From an uncultured Bryobacterales bacterium (GTDB taxonomy: Bacteria > Acidobacteriota > Terriglobia > Bryobacterales > UBA6623), in contig OY282420.1 in assembly GCA_958295955.1 (NCBI GenBank), forward strand, positions 1 through 45,713: DNA of 45,713 nt, read 5' to 3'. Made by a program: the position numbers and the translations under genes. Numbering within the stretch: the first letter of the stretch is position 1; each line of letters opens with the position of its first letter. The notes beneath the pieces are model-generated. The model saw only the letters and a program-made list of their open reading frames with translations, was not told where the DNA came from and made no database searches. This document shows, one piece after another, positions 40,836 through 45,713 of this stretch.

Positions 40836-42434
40836 ATGTCGCTGCCGCTCGTCATGTTCCTGGCCTTCGTCGTAGCGACGCTGGGCATTACCTACTGGGC
40901 AGCGGGCAGGTCTTCCGGGGAGAGCGCCTACTTCGCCGCCGGCCGCCGGATCACCGGGTGGCAGAACGGTCTCGCGATCTCGGGCGACTACATGAGCGCG
41001 GCGTCTTTCCTGGGGATCGCCGGCTTGATCGCTTTCTACGGGTACGACGGCTTCATGTACTCGGTCGGATTCCTGGTCGCTTACCTTACCGTTCTTCTTT
41101 TAGTGGCGGAACCGCTGCGTAACGCCGGGAAGTACACCATGGCGGATGTGCTTGCTTACCGCTTGCGGGCGCGGCCCGTACGCGCCTGGGCGTCCTTGAG
41201 CACGCTGACGGTTTCGACATTCTACATGATTGCCCAGATGGTGGGCGCGGGCGCGTTGGTAAGCCTTTTGCTGGCCGGGTCGGGCATCGGCTACGCGCAG
41301 GCCGTCACCGGCGTCGGCATCCTGATGATCATTTACGTGGTGTTCGGGGGAATGCTGGCAACGACTTGGGTGCAGATCGTCAAGGCGGTCCTACTGATGA
41401 GCGGCGCCTTCCTGCTGAGCGTGCTGGTGCTCGCGCGCTTTGGATTCGACATCGGAAACCTCTTCGCCGCCGCGTCCGGCGTCAGCCTGCAAGTCGATGG
41501 GGCCGCGGTCACGCGAGACTTCATGACCCCGGGCCACTATTTCAGGCCGCCCTATGGCTCGCTCGATCTGATTTCGCTCGGAATGGCGTTGATCTTCGGC
41601 ACGGCGGGGCTGCCGCACATCCTGATCCGTTTCTATACCGTGCCGGACGCCAAGACCGCTCGCGTGAGCGTCTTCTGGGCAATGCTGCTGATCGGCGCCT
41701 TCTACATCATGACGACGTTCCTGGGATTCGGGGCGGCAACGATTGTCGGTCCGGACGCCATCGCAGCGAACGGCGGCACCAACATGAGCGCGCCGCTTCT
41801 GGCCAAGGCATTGGCCGGCGACGTGTTCTTTGCCTTCATCTCGGCGGTGGCCTTCGCCACGATTCTGGCCGTAGTCGCCGGACTGACCATCAGCGCCTCG
41901 ACATCGTTCGCTCACGACTTCTACTCCAACGTGCTGCACCACGGCCGGGAGCGGAAGCCGGGCGAAGAGGTGCGCGTGGCCCGCTGGACGGCATTCGTCG
42001 TCGGCGCGCTCTCGATCCTGATCGCGATCGGCCTGGGGCCGAACGCCAACGTGGCGTTCCTGGTCGGCCTGGCGTTCGCCGTGGCTGCTTCGGCGAACCT
42101 GCCGGTGATCCTCTTTTCCCTGTACTGGAAACGATTCACGACCAGAGGAGCAGTGTGGGGAATGGCGGCCGGCCTGCTCTCATCGGTTGGATTGATTCTG
42201 GCGAGCCCCAGTTTCATGGGCGTGGACGGACCTGAAGTTGCGGAAGGCGCCCGTCACATGATCCAGGCTGCGGCGTGGTACCCGCTCAAGAACCCCGGTA
42301 TCGTCAGCATCCCGTTGGGCTTTCTGGCAGCCTATTTGGGGTCGATCTCTTCGCGTGAGCCGGAAGCCGAAGACAAGTATGTCGAGCTGAGCGTACGGGC
42401 CAACACCGGCCTCGGGGCGGAACGGGCCACGTAG
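40836..42434 (+). CDS. actP: Cation/acetate symporter ActP
   Basis: A 532-residue sodium:solute symporter family protein with about 13 transmembrane helices. Family signatures are YFAAGRRITGWQNGLAISGDYMSAASFLGIAGL and GTAGLPHILIRFYTVPDAK. ActP imports acetate and other short carboxylates with sodium or protons. Its pairing with DUF485 is the standard arrangement. The start ATG 40836 is one base after the DUF485 stop. The last 25 residues are polar and probably cytoplasmic. No regulator of acetate use is adjacent. Confidence 0.95.
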   Translation: MSLPLVMFLAFVVATLGITYWAAGRSSGESAYFAAGRRITGWQNGLAISGDYMSAASFLGIAGLIAFYGYDGFMYSVGFLVAYLTVLLLVAEPLRNAGKYTMADVLAYRLRARPVRAWASLSTLTVSTFYMIAQMVGAGALVSLLLAGSGIGYAQAVTGVGILMIIYVVFGGMLATTWVQIVKAVLLMSGAFLLSVLVLARFGFDIGNLFAAASGVSLQVDGAAVTRDFMTPGHYFRPPYGSLDLISLGMALIFGTAGLPHILIRFYTVPDAKTARVSVFWAMLLIGAFYIMTTFLGFGAATIVGPDAIAANGGTNMSAPLLAKALAGDVFFAFISAVAFATILAVVAGLTISASTSFAHDFYSNVLHHGRERKPGEEVRVARWTAFVVGALSILIAIGLGPNANVAFLVGLAFAVAASANLPVILFSLYWKRFTTRGAVWGMAAGLLSSVGLILASPSFMGVDGPEVAEGARHMIQAAAWYPLKNPGIVSIPLGFLAAYLGSISSREPEAEDKYVELSVRANTGLGAERAT

Positions 42435-42447
42435 TTTCAGTGGATTG

Positions 42448-43281
42448 CTAATCGGAATCGCCGCCTTGTTCGGCGGGTTTTTCCGGGGCGGGGAAGGTTG
42501 TCAGCGAGAGCTTCTGCTCATCGCTGAGCTTTTCGAACGAGTCGTCGATAGAGTCGGTCGAGATGCCGCCCTCTTCGCTGCGCGCGTTGAGATAGAGGGT
42601 TTCGAGCGCGTTGCCGAAGTCCGATCCGATGGTGAACTTGGGCGCCTCGCCGAATTGCAGCACTTTCAGGCCGTCGGTCAGACGTTCGGCCCAGATGCGC
42701 GCCACGCGCTTGGGGTCTTCGTCGCCGGCCAACTTCACGTCGTCGGTCGAGACGCGGATGACTTCGATGCCGGCGTCGTCGTCCGGCGACGACTTCTGGA
42801 CGATGGCGGGAAGCTGCTCTTCGGCGGACGAAGCGATGGTGATCGTGCGGCCGGGGTTTTCGATCAGATCTGCGACGGCGCGCTCGACGTTCTGCACGAT
42901 CTCTTTGGCCCGGCTCGCGCCCGCGCCGCCCGCCAGCGAGTCGCTGATCTGGAATACGGTCAACGGCCCCAGCCGGATCGCGATGGGCACGCCTTCAGTG
43001 ATCCCCTGGTTGCGCAGAAGCTCGTAGGAGACTTCGGGAGCGTCCAGGACGAGCGCCCCGCCGCCTTGCTGCAAGAGCCATACTCCTGCCGCGATGCACA
43101 GACCCAGCAGCACGGCCACGACCACGGCCGGCTTCTTGACGATTTGCCCGAGCGATTCGCCTTCGCTCCCCTTGACGAGGGCTTCCAACTCGCCGGGTTC
43201 GCTCTCTCCTGCGCCCGCGGCCTGCGGGGCGGTCATGTTCGCCTGATCGTTCATCGCAGACTGACTTCCGTAAGTTTCCAT
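42448..43281 (-). CDS. Membrane-anchored protein of unknown function
   Basis: A 277-residue protein with an acidic, low-complexity first 45 residues, one transmembrane helix (about 52-70, AVVVAVLLGLCIAAGVWLL) and an extracytoplasmic domain. That domain contains LTVFQISDSLAGGAGASRAKEIVQNVERAV and later VIRVSTDDVKLAGDEDPKRVARIWAERL. This pattern resembles the periplasmic domain ahead of some mechanosensitive-channel proteins, but no channel follows, so it may be a free-standing version; this is inference. The C-terminus is acidic. The start ATG 43281 is taken; an internal Met at residue 10 is an alternative. It converges with actP. Confidence 0.7.
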   Translation of the reverse strand: METYGSQSAMNDQANMTAPQAAGAGESEPGELEALVKGSEGESLGQIVKKPAVVVAVLLGLCIAAGVWLLQQGGGALVLDAPEVSYELLRNQGITEGVPIAIRLGPLTVFQISDSLAGGAGASRAKEIVQNVERAVADLIENPGRTITIASSAEEQLPAIVQKSSPDDDAGIEVIRVSTDDVKLAGDEDPKRVARIWAERLTDGLKVLQFGEAPKFTIGSDFGNALETLYLNARSEEGGISTDSIDDSFEKLSDEQKLSLTTFPAPEKPAEQGGDSD

Positions 43282-43350
43282 TCTACAATTGCGCCATAGG
43301 GCTGCGCGGGGCGGTCTTGCCCTCGTGATTCACCGTTGAAGCTATCGACT

Positions 43351-44223
43351 ATGGAAGACGCCGGCGGCGGCGCGCCGGTTCCACCGGTTTACCGCGCGCG
43401 GGCGCGGGGCATTCTGAGCCGCACCGGCGGTTTTATCCGCGATGCGGGATTCACGCACTCCCTGACGCCGGCGCGGAACTGCACCTACGGCTGTACGTAC
43501 TGCTACGTGCCGACAATGCGCATTTACGGCGGACTGCGGCCGGAGGATTGGCGCCGTTGGGGCAAGTTCACCACCTTCAAGGAAAACGCCGCCGAGTTGC
43601 TGGCCAAGGAACTGCGGCCGGAGCAGATCGTTTACTGCTCGCCGTTGGTCGATCCCTATCAGCCGGTCGAGCGGCGGGAGCGGTCGATGCCCGGGATTTT
43701 GCGGGCGCTGATCGCCAGGCCGCCCGCGGCATTCGTCGTGCAGACCCGGGGACCTTTGATCTTGCGCGACGTTGCGCTGCTGTTGCGGCTCGCGGAGAAA
43801 ACCCGGCTGCGGGTGAGCTTTTCGATCACGACGAACCGGGACGACGTTCGCCGCCGCTACGAACCGCGCTGCGAGCCGATCGACGAGCGCTTGCGGGCGG
43901 TCCGCGCCCTGGAAGCGGCCGGCATTCGCACGTTCTGCACGTTGGCGCCGATTTTGCCTTGCGATCCCGCCGCGCTGGCCGATCTCGCGCTCGCAGCGAG
44001 CGCGGGTGACGTGATCGGCGATCCGTTGCACAGCCGCGCGGTGAAGCGTTACGGCGCGACGACGCGGGCCGAAGCCGAGCGCGTCAGCGCGGCCGGCGGT
44101 TTCGAGCGCTGGCACGAGCCGGAGTTTCAGGCCGGGGTCGCCGCGGCGATCCGCCGGCGGGTGGAGACGGCCGGGCGGCGGTTTGCAACCGGCGTCGAGG
44201 GGTTCCGCCTGTTGACGCTTTGA
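43351..44223 (+). CDS. Radical SAM protein (Rv2578c/PA0069-like, SplB-related)
   Basis: A 290-residue radical SAM enzyme with the cluster motif C44-T-Y-G-C48-T-Y-C51 in LTPARNCTYGCTYCYVPTM. Typical features that follow are KFTTFKENAAELLAKELRPE, VYCSPLVDPYQPVERR and STTNRDDV-like FSITTNRDDV. It binds a [4Fe-4S] cluster and cleaves S-adenosylmethionine. Related proteins are annotated as spore photoproduct lyase-like, but these lack proof of DNA repair function. The TTG at 43336 would add five residues; ATG 43351 is preferred. It is divergent from the membrane protein gene. Confidence 0.9.
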   Translation: MEDAGGGAPVPPVYRARARGILSRTGGFIRDAGFTHSLTPARNCTYGCTYCYVPTMRIYGGLRPEDWRRWGKFTTFKENAAELLAKELRPEQIVYCSPLVDPYQPVERRERSMPGILRALIARPPAAFVVQTRGPLILRDVALLLRLAEKTRLRVSFSITTNRDDVRRRYEPRCEPIDERLRAVRALEAAGIRTFCTLAPILPCDPAALADLALAASAGDVIGDPLHSRAVKRYGATTRAEAERVSAAGGFERWHEPEFQAGVAAAIRRRVETAGRRFATGVEGFRLLTL

Positions 44224-44242
44224 TTTGGGGCGCGCGGCGGCC

Positions 44243-44271
44243 TTGACATCGCGCCGCGCCGTCGATAGGTT
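44243..44271 (+). promoter_or_regulatory. Sigma-70-type promoter of the reductase gene
   Basis: TTGACA (44243-44248) is a perfect -35, followed after exactly 17 bases by TAGGTT (44266-44271) as -10. It lies 17 bases before the TTG start at 44289. This is the clearest complete promoter in the window. Confidence 0.65.
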
Positions 44272-44288
44272 GAAAGCTCGCTTCGCAG

Positions 44289-45713
44289 TTGACCGACTTT
44301 TCCCAAACATTCGCCGAGAACGAGATACTGCTGACCGGCGCCAACGGTTTCGTCGGCAAGGTGATCCTCGCCCTGCTGCTGGACCGCTACCCGCAAGCGC
44401 AGCGCGTCCACGTGCTGGTGCGCCCCCGCGGGGGGGCGTCGGCGGCCGAGCGGTTTCGCACGGATGTTCTGGATTCGCCGCCTTTGCGTCCATTGATCGA
44501 GAAGGCGGGCCGCGAGGCGGTCGAGAGGCGGATTCAGGTTTACGAGGGGGATGCCTCGCAGCCGCTCGCGGGGCTCGACGAGTCGGCATGCGGCGCTCTT
44601 GCCGGGCGGGTGAAGCTGATCTTGAACTGCGCCGGGCTGGTGGAGTTTTTCCCTCCCGTCGACCGCTCGCTCGACGCCAACGTCACGGCCGTCGAGCGGC
44701 TGCTCGAGACGGCGCGCCGGTTGGGCGCCAAGCTGCTGCACGTATCGACTTGCTACGTGGCCGGCAAAGCCGACGGCCTGATCGAAGAGACGGAGCCGAT
44801 TTTGGGCTTTTATCCGCGCCGCCGCGATGCCGCGGACGACGCTTTCGATGCGCGCCGGGAGCTTGCTCAATGCCGGGCAGCGGCCGAGCGGGCGGCGGAC
44901 GGGCCGGCGGGTCGGCGCCGTTCCGAGGCATTGATCGAGCTCGGGCGCGTCCGCTCTTCGCGTTGGGGCTGGGTCAATACCTACACCTATGCGAAAAGCT
45001 TGGGCGAGCAGGCGCTGGCGGCGCAAACGGACGTGGAGTACGCGATCGTTCGCCCGGCGATTGTCGAGAGCGCGCTGCGGTATCCGTTTCCGGGGTGGAT
45101 CGAGGGCGGCCGCACGGCGGCGCCGTTGGTGCTGATGGCGCTGGGCGGTTTGTTGGACTGGCCCGTCCGGCCGGACCTTTCGCTCGAGGTCGTTCCCGTG
45201 GATATGGTCGCCGCGGCGACGCTGGCGGTTGCCGCGCTGCTGCTCGCAGGCAGGCAGCGCAGCGTCTATCAACTCGGCGCGTCGGATGTGAATCCGTACC
45301 CCATGGAAGAGTTGGTGCGCTTGCTGGCGGCGGAAGCCGAGAGCAACGGCAACCGCACCGCGGCGGCGCCGTTCTGGTTGGACCCGTTTCGGCGTCTGCG
45401 TTTCCTGGATCCCATGCAGGCCGAAAAGCGCCGCCGAACGCTTCGAAGGCGGATCGAGCGCTGCCGCGGAGCGCTCGAGAGCTTGGGCCTGAAGTCACGG
45501 GCCGCGGCGCTGCGGGCGCTCGATCTCCAGACGACTTTCCGCGAACGGACGCTGGCGGAATATCTGCCCTTCATCTTCGACAACCGCTATGTTTTCGAGG
45601 CGCACAACATTCGCGAGGCATACGCCGAGTTGTCCGCGGACGACCGCGAAAAGCTGCCTTGGGAACCCGAAGCGATCGATTGGCCGGCGTATTGGCGCGC
45701 CTGTCAGATTGCG
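44289..45713 (+). CDS. Fatty-acyl-CoA reductase-like SDR protein, 3' truncated
   Basis: The first 475 codons of a protein that runs off the window. Residues 13-25 contain the NAD(P)-binding TGANGFVG motif at the start of an extended SDR (male sterility/fatty acyl-CoA reductase type). An active-site Y232-x-x-x-K236 occurs in NTYTYAKSLGEQAL, and NCAGLVEFFPPVDRSLDANV and EVVPVDMVAAATLA are typical. Such domains reduce fatty acyl-CoA or ACP to aldehydes or alcohols, for wax or ether lipids. The region after about residue 380 (DPFRRLRFLDPMQAEKRRRTL) is not SDR-like and may lead to a further domain beyond the window, perhaps an acyltransferase. The start TTG 44289 is the only usable one after TGA 44271-44273, and a strong promoter lies ahead. 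Confidence 0.85.
   Translation, partial: MTDFSQTFAENEILLTGANGFVGKVILALLLDRYPQAQRVHVLVRPRGGASAAERFRTDVLDSPPLRPLIEKAGREAVERRIQVYEGDASQPLAGLDESACGALAGRVKLILNCAGLVEFFPPVDRSLDANVTAVERLLETARRLGAKLLHVSTCYVAGKADGLIEETEPILGFYPRRRDAADDAFDARRELAQCRAAAERAADGPAGRRRSEALIELGRVRSSRWGWVNTYTYAKSLGEQALAAQTDVEYAIVRPAIVESALRYPFPGWIEGGRTAAPLVLMALGGLLDWPVRPDLSLEVVPVDMVAAATLAVAALLLAGRQRSVYQLGASDVNPYPMEELVRLLAAEAESNGNRTAAAPFWLDPFRRLRFLDPMQAEKRRRTLRRRIERCRGALESLGLKSRAAALRALDLQTTFRERTLAEYLPFIFDNRYVFEAHNIREAYAELSADDREKLPWEPEAIDWPAYWRACQIA

Noticed and set aside
33945..45713. Possible CRISPR array or cas1/cas2 downstream of csb2
   Set aside because: No regularly spaced repeats and no Cas1, Cas2 or Cas4 motifs were seen; all genes there have other firm assignments.

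Overview
The window is GC-rich, densely packed bacterial DNA. Three PQQ/beta-propeller or cytochrome-type secreted proteins, two DUF1501 proteins (one paired with a DUF1549/DUF1553 cytochrome protein), three sulfatase-superfamily proteins, many twin-arginine signals and the XdhC/MocA pair suggest an Acidobacteriota genome of the Bryobacterales/Solibacter type. A planctomycete-like lineage is the main alternative. The assignment rests on gene content only. No rRNA or tRNA was seen.

Positions 1-20414 are mostly catabolic and housekeeping genes: a truncated beta-propeller protein, a DprA-like protein, a DUF1501 protein, a small frameshifted ORF, a dienelactone hydrolase, a sulfatase homologue with Thr at the formylglycine site divergent from thioredoxin, a canonical sulfatase, a minus-strand operon (small Cys protein, XdhC, MocA-like), a PSD1-cytochrome/DUF1501 pair, a TPR protein, an EF-hand beta-propeller protein, an IlvD/Edd sugar-acid dehydratase, an acyl-CoA dehydrogenase with a zinc-ribbon coiled-coil protein, QueF and a secreted cupin.

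Positions 20385-33944 form an accessory, partly defensive region. It starts with a tandem duplication (unit offset 1472 bp) of an ADP-ribosylglycohydrolase-family lipoprotein gene. Next comes an MmeI-like single-chain restriction-modification enzyme on the minus strand. Divergent from it is a compact four-gene type I-G (formerly I-U) CRISPR interference operon: cas3 with a C-terminal HD domain, csx17/cas8g, csb1/cas7g and csb2/cas5-6g. No cas1, cas2 or cas4 and no CRISPR array lie in the window. The cas genes look lower in third-position GC than their neighbours. The cassette sits between two similar stretches of about 57 bp, each a promoter plus signal-peptide start; the downstream one begins the intact prolyl oligopeptidase gene, so the module looks inserted.

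Positions 33976-45713 return to core-type genes: prolyl oligopeptidase, MurJ lipid II flippase, an unusual sialidase-sulfatase fusion, DUF485 plus ActP acetate permease, a membrane-anchored protein of unknown function, a radical SAM protein and the first 475 codons of a fatty-acyl-CoA-reductase-like protein that runs off the end.

Many genes here have a TAnnnT hexamer only 6-9 bases before the start codon, which suggests leaderless or near-leaderless transcripts in this lineage.
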